NCBI RefSeq assembly: GCF_012034175.1
Contig: NZ_JAATEJ010000013.1
Coordinates: 147,850-211,849, forward strand
Length of the DNA stretch: 64,000 bases
Origin: Actinacidiphila epipremni
GTDB lineage: Bacteria > Actinomycetota > Actinomycetes > Streptomycetales > Streptomycetaceae
Direction: 5' to 3'
Positions 8,326-15,555 of this stretch are shown in pieces. Both the position numbers and the translations under genes were made by a program. How positions within the stretch are numbered: the stretch's first letter is position 1; each line of letters starts with the position of its first letter. The notes under the pieces were generated by a model. That model had not been told where the DNA came from and made no database searches. It saw only the letters and a list, made by a program, of their open reading frames with translations.

Positions 8326-8963
8326 AGCAGTCCCCTCTCGGTGATCGCCCGCACCTCGCGCACGTCGAAGTCGTCGGCCTTGTGGCCGAGCGCGGAGACG
8401 AAGACCCGCCCGGCACCGTGCGCCCTGGTCCACACCTGCGGCATGACGACGTCGTGCGCGCGGTCGCCGCCGGCCGGGAAGACCGAGGTGGCCAGCACCT
8501 CGTTGGCGGGGTCGGTCGCCATCCAGTAGTGCTCGGTGTGGACGGCGAAGGCGCCGATGCCCTCGGTGATCCGGTGCCCGCCGGGGACGATGTCGACGGT
8601 GTAGTCGACGAAGCCGGGCGGGTGCATCAGGAACTGGCCGCCCGTCAGCTGCGTGTAGTCCAGGTCGCCGCGGAAGGCGTCCAGGACCCCGCCGTGCCAG
8701 CCGGCGAAGCCGGTGCCGGCCCGGACCGCGGCGGTCAGGCCGCGGCTCTGCTCGGGGGTGATCGCGCCCATCGTCCAGCACTGGACGATCAGGTCGGTGC
8801 CGGCGAGCAGGACTTCGTCGGTGTAGACGTCGAGCGAGTCGGAGACCTCGACGGTGAAGCCCTGGTCCTTCAGGTACGGCAGGAACAGGCCGGTGATCTC
8901 CACCGGCGCGTGCCCCTCCCAGCCGCCTCGGACGACGAGGGCCTTCCGTATCGGATCGGTCAC
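8310..8963 (-). CDS. ThuA-like domain protein
   Basis: Protein of 217 residues with the ThuA fold, a class I glutamine-amidotransferase-like domain found in trehalose-utilisation loci and fused to or beside many glycosyl hydrolases and oxidoreductases. Family marks are the N-terminal KALVVRGGWEGHAPVEI, AGTGFAGWHGGVLDAF near residue 85, TDHGG-like packing replaced by FVDYTVDIVPGGHRITEG, and HTEHYW. The start GTG at 8963 overlaps the stop of the upstream dehydratase gene (GTGA). The biochemical role of ThuA proteins is poorly defined; roles in 3-keto-glycoside handling have been proposed. Its position between a dehydratase and a Gfo/Idh dehydrogenase supports a place in sugar-acid or keto-sugar catabolism. 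Confidence 0.85.
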   Translation of the reverse strand: MTDPIRKALVVRGGWEGHAPVEITGLFLPYLKDQGFTVEVSDSLDVYTDEVLLAGTDLIVQCWTMGAITPEQSRGLTAAVRAGTGFAGWHGGVLDAFRGDLDYTQLTGGQFLMHPPGFVDYTVDIVPGGHRITEGIGAFAVHTEHYWMATDPANEVLATSVFPAGGDRAHDVVMPQVWTRAHGAGRVFVSALGHKADDFDVREVRAITERGLLWASR

Positions 8964-10246
8964 GGGCGTTGCACGCTCCCATCGGTGTTGCGCAGCAGAG
9001 CCCAGCGGTCGTGGGCCAGGGGTTCGGGGACGGGGTACTTGGCGGCGGCGGCCTCGTCGAAGTCGACGCCGTGGCCCGGCGCGTCGTTCGGGCGCAGGCC
9101 CCCGCCCTCCGCGACGACGGTACCGGGGTAGACCTCGTGCACGGCCGGCTTGAAGACGGCGGCCTCCTGCACCCCGAAGGCGTGGCTGGAGACGTCCATG
9201 GCCAAGGTCGCGGCCTGCGCGACCGGGCTGACGTCGGCCGGGCCGTGCGGGGCCAGCCGCACTCCGCGCAGCTCGCACATCGCGGCGATCTTGCGGGCCG
9301 GGGTCAGGCCGCCGAGGGTGGGCACCCTGATCCGGGCGAAGTCGATGTCGGGCCGGGCCAGCAGCGCGGTGAACTGCGCCGGGTCGTGGAAGAGCTCGCC
9401 GACGGCGAGCGGGACGGGCGAGACGTCGTGCAGCCGCCTGAAGTGCCCGGCGTCCTCGGGCGCGAGCAGGTCCTCGACGAAGTAGAGCGCGGCGTCCTCG
9501 ACGCGGCGCAGGAACTCCCGGGCCTGGCGCGGGTCGAGGCGCTCGTGCACGTCGTGCAGCAGCTCGACGTCGTCGCCGACGAGCTCGCGGACCTTGCGCA
9601 GCACCGGCGGGACGTGCCGCAGGTAGCCGGCGCTGTCCCAGGGCACCCGCCGGGCGCGTACCGCGTCCTGGTCGGTGGTGCCGCCGCCGGCGGTGCCGTA
9701 GGTGTCGGCGCCGGGCACGGCGGCCTGGATGCGGACGTGCCGGTAGCCGTGCGCGCGGGCGGCGAGCACCTTGTCGGCGATCTCGGCGGCGTCGTGGCCG
9801 TCGACGTGGGTGTACGCCTCGGCGAAGGCGCGGACCCGGCCGCCGAACAGCGAGTGCAGCGGGGCCCCGAGGCGCTTGGCCTTCAGGTCCCACAGCGCGA
9901 CGTCCACGCCGCCGAGCGCGTTGCCGGTCACCGAACCGCCGCGCCAGTAGGCGCTGTTGAGCAGCAGCCGGTGGATGTCGTCGATGTCGTCGGGGTCGCG
10001 GCCGACCAGCAGCGGGGCGACGTAGTCGTCCAGGACCGAGCGGACGGCGAGCGTACGCTGGGGGTCGCTCGCGCAGCCGAGGCCGTACAGTCCCGGGTCG
10101 GAGGTCTCGATCCGGACGATGAGGTGGGGACAGCCGTGCGGGGCCGTCAGGAACGTGCGAACGGCCGTGATGCGTACTGTGGCGCCGCGGTCCTCGACCC
10201 AGGGTGCGGGGGCGAGGGGCGCGGGACCGGCATCAGGCAATGCCAT
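8960..10246 (-). CDS. Enolase-superfamily sugar-acid dehydratase (ManD/RspA-like)
   Basis: Mandelate-racemase/enolase superfamily member of 428 residues, most like the mannonate/gluconate dehydratase (ManD, RspA) branch, which removes water from an aldonate to give a 2-keto-3-deoxy sugar acid with Mg2+. Visible catalytic set: Asp232 and His234 in LLHDVHERLDP, metal-binding Glu258 in YFVEDLLAPED, Glu284 in AVGELFHDP, and His334 in LAPHGPADVSP. The start is ATG at 10246 with GGGAG six bases upstream; a longer frame reading into the promoter region was rejected. It is first in the operon with ThuA and Gfo/Idh, behind a near-consensus promoter that carries an inverted repeat. ManD-fold proteins vary in substrate, so mannonate is only one possibility. 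Confidence 0.88.
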   Translation of the reverse strand: MALPDAGPAPLAPAPWVEDRGATVRITAVRTFLTAPHGCPHLIVRIETSDPGLYGLGCASDPQRTLAVRSVLDDYVAPLLVGRDPDDIDDIHRLLLNSAYWRGGSVTGNALGGVDVALWDLKAKRLGAPLHSLFGGRVRAFAEAYTHVDGHDAAEIADKVLAARAHGYRHVRIQAAVPGADTYGTAGGGTTDQDAVRARRVPWDSAGYLRHVPPVLRKVRELVGDDVELLHDVHERLDPRQAREFLRRVEDAALYFVEDLLAPEDAGHFRRLHDVSPVPLAVGELFHDPAQFTALLARPDIDFARIRVPTLGGLTPARKIAAMCELRGVRLAPHGPADVSPVAQAATLAMDVSSHAFGVQEAAVFKPAVHEVYPGTVVAEGGGLRPNDAPGHGVDFDEAAAAKYPVPEPLAHDRWALLRNTDGSVQRP

Positions 10247-10291
10247 ACGGGACTCCCACGTACAGGTAGCAGAATGACGTACTGCCACCCG

Positions 10292-10346
10292 AACGTAAGG
10301 AGGCCGGTCCGAGTTTGTCAATGACGTGGACAAACCAGGACCGGCC
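10292..10346 (-). promoter_or_regulatory. Promoter and operator of the dehydratase operon
   Basis: On the minus strand a perfect TTGACA (10321-10316) is spaced 18 bases from TACGTT (10297-10292). The -35 box sits inside an inverted repeat: GGCCGGTCC...TTTGTC (10302-10319) pairs with GACAAA...GGACCGGCC (10329-10346) around a nine-base centre. The 8-mer AATGACGT lies in that centre (10320-10327) and again at 10273-10280 in the leader, and its reverse complement is upstream of the divergent ABC operon (11285-11292). This suggests binding sites for the neighbouring IclR regulator. Confidence 0.6.
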
Positions 10347-10375
10347 GGAGCGCGGAGGGTCGATCGGGGCCGGGG

Positions 10376-11167
10376 TCAGTGCTGCCCGAGGCGCTTGATG
10401 AGGGTGCTCAGGTTGTGGGCGGCCTCGGTGACGGCCTGGGCGACCTCCTCCAGCCGGGCGTCGTCCATCCGGCTCTTGGGCGCCGAGCAGCTGATCGCGT
10501 CCATGCCCTGGCCGCCGCCGAGCGCGACCGCGACACAGCGGATGTCCACCGAGTTCTCGCCGTCGTCGACCGCCCAGCCGCGCAGCCGGGTCTCGGCGAG
10601 CTGGGCGAGGAAGGCGTCGGGGTCGGTCACGGTACTCGGGGTCAGCCGCTCCAGCGGCCAGTCCAGCCGGCGCTGCACCTCGGCCGGATCGAACTGCGAG
10701 AGCACCGCCTTGCCCAGTCCCGTGGCGTGCGCCGGCAGCCGGCGGCCGACCGCCGAATACATCCGGAGGGCATGCCGGGACTCGCGTTTCGCCAGGTAGA
10801 CGACGTGCGTGCCATCCAGCCTGCCCAGGTGCACCGCCTCGCCGGTCTCCTCCGCGAGCGAGTCGAGCACCGGCCCGGCCAGGCTCGTGACGTCGTCGCC
10901 CTCCAGGTAGGCGGTGCCGGTCAGCAGCGCCTTCAGGCCGATGCCGTACCGCGTGCCCGAGGCGTCGAGGTCGACCCACCGGCGGGCCTCCATCGTCCGC
11001 AGGATCGCGTGCAGGCTGCTCTTGGGCACCGCCATCGCCGCGGCCATCTCCGCGAGCGAGAGCCGGGCGCCCTGCACGCCGAGCAGTTCGAGCACCTCCA
11101 GGACCCGCGCCGCGGACTTGACCTCTTCGGGCTTCCGTCCGCGCGCCGCTTCTGCCACCGATTCCAC
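10376..11167 (-). CDS. IclR-family transcriptional regulator
   Basis: DNA-binding regulator of 263 residues. The N-terminal winged helix-turn-helix covers about residues 17-80 (KSAARVLEVLELLG, then LSLAEMAAAMAVPKSSLHAI). The C-terminal IclR effector domain contains GEAVHLGRLDGTHVVYL, LPAHATGLGKAVLS and the conserved cysteine region DAISCSAPKS. The start is GTG at 11167 with GGAGG five bases upstream. The gene sits between two transcription units that diverge around it: the dehydratase-ThuA-Gfo/Idh operon downstream on the same strand, and the ABC transporter operon on the other strand. Both upstream regions share the 8-mer AATGACGT, so it probably represses both until a sugar-acid ligand binds. 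The ligand is unknown. Confidence 0.92.
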   Translation of the reverse strand: MESVAEAARGRKPEEVKSAARVLEVLELLGVQGARLSLAEMAAAMAVPKSSLHAILRTMEARRWVDLDASGTRYGIGLKALLTGTAYLEGDDVTSLAGPVLDSLAEETGEAVHLGRLDGTHVVYLAKRESRHALRMYSAVGRRLPAHATGLGKAVLSQFDPAEVQRRLDWPLERLTPSTVTDPDAFLAQLAETRLRGWAVDDGENSVDIRCVAVALGGGQGMDAISCSAPKSRMDDARLEEVAQAVTEAAHNLSTLIKRLGQH

Positions 11168-11243
11168 TGATCCTCCGCTCCCCGCGCCGACGCCTCACGG
11201 CCGCGCTGCGCCCTTCACGGCCCATCTCACCGCAGCGCGCGTC

Positions 11244-11273
11244 TTGACGCTATACCAAACACGACCCTAAGTT
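11244..11273 (+). promoter_or_regulatory. Promoter of the ABC transporter operon
   Basis: TTGACG (11244-11249) and TAAGTT (11268-11273) are separated by 18 bases, 56 bases before the ATG at 11329. Downstream, GTTCAG (11271-11276) and CTGAAC (11300-11305) form an inverted repeat that encloses the reverse complement of AATGACGT (11285-11292), a candidate operator just past the start of transcription. Confidence 0.55.
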
Positions 11274-11328
11274 CAGGTACTCCAACGTCATTCGGCCTTC
11301 TGAACGACCAAAGCCTAGGTAGGGGCCC

Positions 11329-12729
11329 ATGCGCACACCATTCGCACGTTTTACCCCGAAAACCAGACTCGCCGCAGGAGCCGTGGCGGCGGTTCTCTCG
11401 CTGAGCCCGCTCGCCGCATGCGGCGGCGGCTCCTCCGGCGGCGGCGGGGACGCAAAGTCGCTCACCATGTGGACCTTCAAGCAGTCGCACGTGGCGGCGC
11501 TGAAGAACGCGGCGGCCGAGTTCAAGAAGCAGACCGGCATCTCCGTGGACGTGCAGGCCTACGGCCCCGACGACGCCTACACCACCAAGGTGCAGGCCGC
11601 GGCCAAGACCCACGACCTGCCCGACGTCCTCGAAGTGCACTCCGACGGCGAGGACTTCGCGCTGGGCGCGACCGGCATCGCCAAGGACATCTCCCAGGAC
11701 GTCGGCAGCGACTGGAGCGGGCTCTACCAGAAGGGCGTCCAGACCTCCGGCACGGTGACCCCCGCGCACTACAAGGAGTCCATCCCCTCGGACTCCAAGT
11801 CGCACGGCGTCAAGCAGGGCCAGCGCTTCAGCGTGCCGCTGACCTCGGGCACCTTCGGCATCGTCATGGGCAACAAGAAGGCGCTGGCCGCGGCGGGCAT
11901 CACCCAGCCCCCGGCCAGCTACGAGGAGTGGCTCGCGGACCTGAAGGCGACCACCGCCAAGGACCCCAAGAACGGCGGCGTCTCGCTCGGCCTGAAGGTC
12001 AAGGCGACCGGCCTGACCTGGGCGCTCCAGCCGCTGGCCTTCGCCGAGCTCGGCAAGGACAAGTACCAGGCGCTGTGGGGCCAGGACGCCTCGGCCGACT
12101 TCTCCTCGCCCGACGGCCAGAAGGTGCTCGCCGCATACGCGCAGATGCAGCCGTACTGGATGCCCGGCACCCAGACCCTCGACATCGACGCGGCCGACCA
12201 GGCGTTCGCGCAGGGCAAGTCCGCGTGGGACATCGGCGGCACCTTCACGCTGGCCTTCCTGCAGCAGAACGGCATGAACCCCGACGACGTCATGGCCTTC
12301 GGCTTCCCCGGCCCGCAGGGCGGCGCCGTGCCCAAGCCCGCGCTCGCCCCGCTGGCCCTCACGGGCCTGACCGTCAGCTCCACCAGCGCGCACCCCGACA
12401 ACGCGCTGAAGTGGATGAAGTTCCTGGCTCAGCCCGATGTCGCCTCGAAGTTCGCCAAGGACGCCACCGAGGTGCCCTCCACCGAACTCGGCGCCGACGC
12501 CGCCTCGGTGATGGGCGCGACGCTCGCCGACATGACCAAGGCGTTCGAGGGCACCCCGGAGAACACCTACGACCCGAACGTCAACGACTTCCGGCCGCCC
12601 GGCTACGACCAGGACTCCATGGCGGAGATCCTCGCCGACCTCACCCCGCTGAAGCAGAAGAGCCCCGAGGCCACCGGCAAGGCCCTGGCCAAGCTCAACA
12701 ACAACTTCTGGGCGACGGCGAACAAGTGA
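11329..12729 (+). CDS. ABC sugar transporter, solute-binding lipoprotein
   Basis: Extracellular substrate-binding protein of a carbohydrate uptake type 1 ABC transporter, 466 residues. The signal peptide ends in the lipobox LSPLAAC, so Cys31 is lipidated and the protein is anchored on the outer face of the membrane; a flexible GGGSSGGGG linker follows. The mature domain starts KSLTMWTFKQSHVAALKNAA, the usual opening of the family 1 binding fold. The start is ATG at 11329 behind GTAGGGG. Its stop overlaps the first permease gene by four bases (GTGA). No ATPase gene is in the operon, so it must share a common one such as MsiK, as streptomycete sugar importers usually do. The substrate is unknown; the downstream SDR and GH38 genes suggest an oligosaccharide or glycan-derived sugar. 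Confidence 0.95.
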   Translation: MRTPFARFTPKTRLAAGAVAAVLSLSPLAACGGGSSGGGGDAKSLTMWTFKQSHVAALKNAAAEFKKQTGISVDVQAYGPDDAYTTKVQAAAKTHDLPDVLEVHSDGEDFALGATGIAKDISQDVGSDWSGLYQKGVQTSGTVTPAHYKESIPSDSKSHGVKQGQRFSVPLTSGTFGIVMGNKKALAAAGITQPPASYEEWLADLKATTAKDPKNGGVSLGLKVKATGLTWALQPLAFAELGKDKYQALWGQDASADFSSPDGQKVLAAYAQMQPYWMPGTQTLDIDAADQAFAQGKSAWDIGGTFTLAFLQQNGMNPDDVMAFGFPGPQGGAVPKPALAPLALTGLTVSSTSAHPDNALKWMKFLAQPDVASKFAKDATEVPSTELGADAASVMGATLADMTKAFEGTPENTYDPNVNDFRPPGYDQDSMAEILADLTPLKQKSPEATGKALAKLNNNFWATANK

Positions 12730-13733
12730 GCACCGTACCCCGTCCCGCGCTGACGGAGACGGCCGCCGCCGGCCGGGGGGCCACTCCCCGGCCGGCCGGT
12801 GCGGCCGGCCCCGGCGGCGGCCGGCGCATCCGCCGCCACCGCACGTACGAGGCCGTCTCCGGTTACCTCTTCGTCGCCCCGGCCGTGATCCTCTTCGCGG
12901 TCATGGGCCTCTACACGGTCGGCTACGGCTTCCTGCTGAGCTTCGCGCAGTGGAACGGCTTCGCGCCGCACTGGGACTGGGTGGGCCTGCAGAACTACAA
13001 GGACCTGCTCTGGCAGAACCCGGCCTACGCGCCCCGGCTGCACCACGCGGCGATGCACACCCTGTACGTGATGATCGCCGTGCCGCTGCTGACCGTCCTG
13101 GTGTCCTTCCCGCTCGCGGTGCTGCTCAACTCCGCCAAGCGGATGCAGGGCGTGCTGCGCTCGGTCTACTTCGTGCCCTACGTCACCAGCGGCATCGCGG
13201 TCTTCTTCGCCTGGCAGTACATCCTGCAGCCCGACGGCGCCGTCAACACCGTGCTCGGCAGCCTGGGCCTGGGCTCGCTCAGCCAGCCGCAGGGCTGGCT
13301 CGGCAACCCGCACACGGCGCTGCCGACGATGATCGTGGTCACCGTGTGGGGCGCCGTGCCGGTCGCGATGCTGCTGTACCTGACGGGCCTGCAGGGCATC
13401 GACCGCAGTGTGCTGGAGGCCTCGCAGCTCGACGGCGCCGGCTGGTGGCGCACCAACGTCTCGGTGGTCTGGCCGCTGGTGCGGCCCATCACCTCGATCG
13501 TGGTGCTGCTGAACCTGCGCGACTCCCTCCAGGGCTTCCAGACCTTCCTGGTGATGACCAACGGCGGCCCCGGCGACCACACCAATGTGCTGGGCCTCGA
13601 AGCCTACCGGCTGGCCTTCCTCAAGGACCTCGCGCCGACGCTGGGCCTGGCCAGCGCGCTGGGCTGGCTGCTGTTCGCCGCCGCGCTGGTCATCGCGCTG
13701 ATCAACCTGCGAGTCATGCGGAGCAAAACATGA
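12726..13733 (+). CDS. ABC sugar transporter permease (MalF type)
   Basis: Inner-membrane permease of 335 residues, first of a pair. After a hydrophilic Ala/Gly/Arg-rich N-terminus of about 40 residues come six predicted membrane segments, the first in GYLFVAPAVILFAVMGLY. The cytoplasmic coupling loop EASQLDGAGWWRTNVSVVWP matches the EAA motif that contacts the ATPase. The start GTG at 12726 overlaps the binding-protein stop (GTGA), and the stop overlaps the next permease (ATGA), so the three proteins are translated in concert. The MalF-like assignment rests on position and on the NGGPGDHTNVLGLEAYRLAF tail. Confidence 0.95.
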   Translation: MSTVPRPALTETAAAGRGATPRPAGAAGPGGGRRIRRHRTYEAVSGYLFVAPAVILFAVMGLYTVGYGFLLSFAQWNGFAPHWDWVGLQNYKDLLWQNPAYAPRLHHAAMHTLYVMIAVPLLTVLVSFPLAVLLNSAKRMQGVLRSVYFVPYVTSGIAVFFAWQYILQPDGAVNTVLGSLGLGSLSQPQGWLGNPHTALPTMIVVTVWGAVPVAMLLYLTGLQGIDRSVLEASQLDGAGWWRTNVSVVWPLVRPITSIVVLLNLRDSLQGFQTFLVMTNGGPGDHTNVLGLEAYRLAFLKDLAPTLGLASALGWLLFAAALVIALINLRVMRSKT

Positions 13734-14620
13734 CAACGATTCCCCTCGCCTCCCGCCCCGGCCGCGTCCTGGGCACCGGCGGCGCCGGCGCGGCCCGGGC
13801 CCGCAGGGTCAGCGCACGCGTCCTGGTCGGCCTGCTGCTCGCCCTCTACGGCGTGATCAGCATCTACCCCTTCCTGTGGATGGTCTCGGCGGCCTTCAAG
13901 GACCAGATCGAGGTGGTGCGCGGCGGCCATCTCATCCCGCACCACCCGACCTTCGCCACGCTCGCCCACACCTGGAACCAGCTGCACTTCTTCCGCTACT
14001 TCGTCAACAGCCTCGAAGTCACCCTGCTCACCGTGGTGCTGACGCTGGTGGTCTACGCCGCCGCCGGCTACGCCTTCGCGGTGCTGGACTTCCCCGGCCG
14101 CGGGGCGCTGCAGAAGCTCTTCGTGGCGCTGCTGTTCGTGCCCGGCGTGACGGTGATGCTGCCGATCGTGCTGCTGGAGAACAAGATGGGCATCCTCGGC
14201 ACCCACATCGGCCTGGTGCTGCCGTTCGTCAACGGCGGCGCGCCGCTGTCGGTGCTGCTGATGACCGGTGCCTTCGCCGCCGTGCCCAAGGAGCTGCGCG
14301 AGTCGGCGCGGGTGGACGGGGCCAACGAGTTCCACATCTTCACCCGCATCTACCTGCCGCTGACCCGGCCCGCGCTGATCACCGTCGCGCTGATCACCGC
14401 GATCCCCACCTGGAACGAGTACCTGCTCACCCGTGTGTCGCTCAACGACGAGAGCACCTACACGCTGCCGCTGGGCCTGCAGTCCCTCGCCTCGGAGAAC
14501 GTGCCGCACTACAACAACCTGATGGCCGGCGCGCTCATCGTCGTCATCCCGGTGGTGCTGCTCTTCCTGTCCCTCCAGCGCTACTTCGTCAACGGCCTGG
14601 TCGGGGCGGTGAAGGGCTGA
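13730..14620 (+). CDS. ABC sugar transporter permease (MalG type)
   Basis: Second inner-membrane permease, 296 residues, with six predicted membrane segments beginning at LVGLLLALYGVISIYPFLWM. The EAA loop is ESARVDGANEFHIFTRIYLP and the C-terminus AGALIVVIPVVLLFLSLQRY is followed by FVNGLVGAVKG, a classic MalG-type ending. The ATG at 13730 overlaps the preceding stop by four bases (ATGA), and the stop overlaps the next gene by one base (TGATG). Together with the lipoprotein and first permease it completes the importer apart from the missing ATPase. Confidence 0.95.
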   Translation: MTTIPLASRPGRVLGTGGAGAARARRVSARVLVGLLLALYGVISIYPFLWMVSAAFKDQIEVVRGGHLIPHHPTFATLAHTWNQLHFFRYFVNSLEVTLLTVVLTLVVYAAAGYAFAVLDFPGRGALQKLFVALLFVPGVTVMLPIVLLENKMGILGTHIGLVLPFVNGGAPLSVLLMTGAFAAVPKELRESARVDGANEFHIFTRIYLPLTRPALITVALITAIPTWNEYLLTRVSLNDESTYTLPLGLQSLASENVPHYNNLMAGALIVVIPVVLLFLSLQRYFVNGLVGAVKG

Positions 14621-15456
14621 TGCGCGTCCTGGTGACCGGCGCCGCGGGGCACATCGGCGGACATGTCACGGACGAACTGCTGGACGCCGGCCACGAGGTG
14701 GTGCTCACCGACCTGCTGCCGGCCGACGAGCCGCGCGCGGCGGCCGTCCGCACCGGCGACCTCCGGGACGCCGGCCTGGTCGCCGAGGCCATGGACGGCG
14801 TGCAGGCGGTCGTGCACCTGGGGGCGATCCCGCACCCCAACGTCGACGACGCCGGCGCGATGTTCGCCGCCAACTGCCTGTCCGCGCACCGGGTGTTCGA
14901 CCAGGCCGGCCGCACCGGCGTACGCAGGGTCGTGGCCGCCTCCAGCATGGCGGCGGTGGGCCTGGCGTGGTCGCCGGTGCCGGTCTCGCCGGCGTACGTG
15001 CCGCTGGACGAGCGGCACCCGGTCGTGGTGCGGGACCCGTACGGGCTGTCCAAGGTGGTGCTGGAGCAGATCGCGGCGACCGCGCACCGGCGCTACGGGC
15101 TGAACGCGGTCTGCATGCGCTTCCCCTTCACCGGCACCGGCGACCGGCTCGACCACTTCCTCGCCGCCTGCGCCGCCGACCCCGCCGCCCAGCGGCACGA
15201 CCTGTGGGGCTGGCTGGACACCCGGGACGCGGCCCGCGCGGTGCGGCTCGCGGTCGAGGGTGACATACGCGGCTGTCACGTCGTCAACGTCACCGCCGCC
15301 GACACCACCTCCGCGGTGCCGTCCGCGCAGCTGATGGCCGAGCACCATCCCGGCGTGCCCGTCCCGGCCTCGGTGACCGGGCACGGCAGCCTGTTCGACA
15401 CCACGGCGTGCGCCGATCTGCTGGGGTTCGTCCCCCAGCGCACCTGGCGCCGCTGA
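14620..15456 (+). CDS. NAD-dependent SDR, uronate-dehydrogenase-like
   Basis: Extended short-chain dehydrogenase/reductase of 278 residues. The nucleotide motif VTGAAGHIGGHV is at 5-16, AVVHLGAIPHP at 64-73, the catalytic Ser109 in AASSM, and Tyr141/Lys145 in DPYGLSK. The layout and the HLGAIP motif are closest to uronate dehydrogenases and UDP-sugar epimerases. Since this gene is embedded in a sugar uptake operon and faces a sugar-acid dehydratase, oxidation of an imported uronate or aldose to an aldarate or aldonate lactone is plausible, but this is inference. The ATG at 14620 shares one base with the permease stop. A 99-base gap with short repeats separates it from the GH38 gene. Confidence 0.85.
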   Translation: MRVLVTGAAGHIGGHVTDELLDAGHEVVLTDLLPADEPRAAAVRTGDLRDAGLVAEAMDGVQAVVHLGAIPHPNVDDAGAMFAANCLSAHRVFDQAGRTGVRRVVAASSMAAVGLAWSPVPVSPAYVPLDERHPVVVRDPYGLSKVVLEQIAATAHRRYGLNAVCMRFPFTGTGDRLDHFLAACAADPAAQRHDLWGWLDTRDAARAVRLAVEGDIRGCHVVNVTAADTTSAVPSAQLMAEHHPGVPVPASVTGHGSLFDTTACADLLGFVPQRTWRR

Positions 15457-15479
15457 ACCCCCTTGCCATTCAGAGATCC

Positions 15480-15543
15480 CCGGCAGACCCCTGACAAACC
15501 CCCGCCAGACCTCCCGGCAGACCCCCGCCAGACCCCCGGCAGA
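15480..15543 (+). repeat. Short CAGACCCC-type repeats before the GH38 gene
   Basis: The gap between the SDR and GH38 genes consists largely of imperfect repeats of CAGACCCCC with CCGGC or CCGCC spacers, about five copies of 10-12 bases. No hairpin terminator or clear promoter is visible, so the GH38 gene may be read from the upstream operon. Confidence 0.6.
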
Positions 15544-15555
15544 AAGAGCACACGC

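Noticed and set aside
10247..10333. 29-residue N-terminal extension of the enolase-superfamily protein
   Set aside because: It would be encoded by the -10 region and operator of its own promoter. ATG at 10246 has a good GGGAG site.
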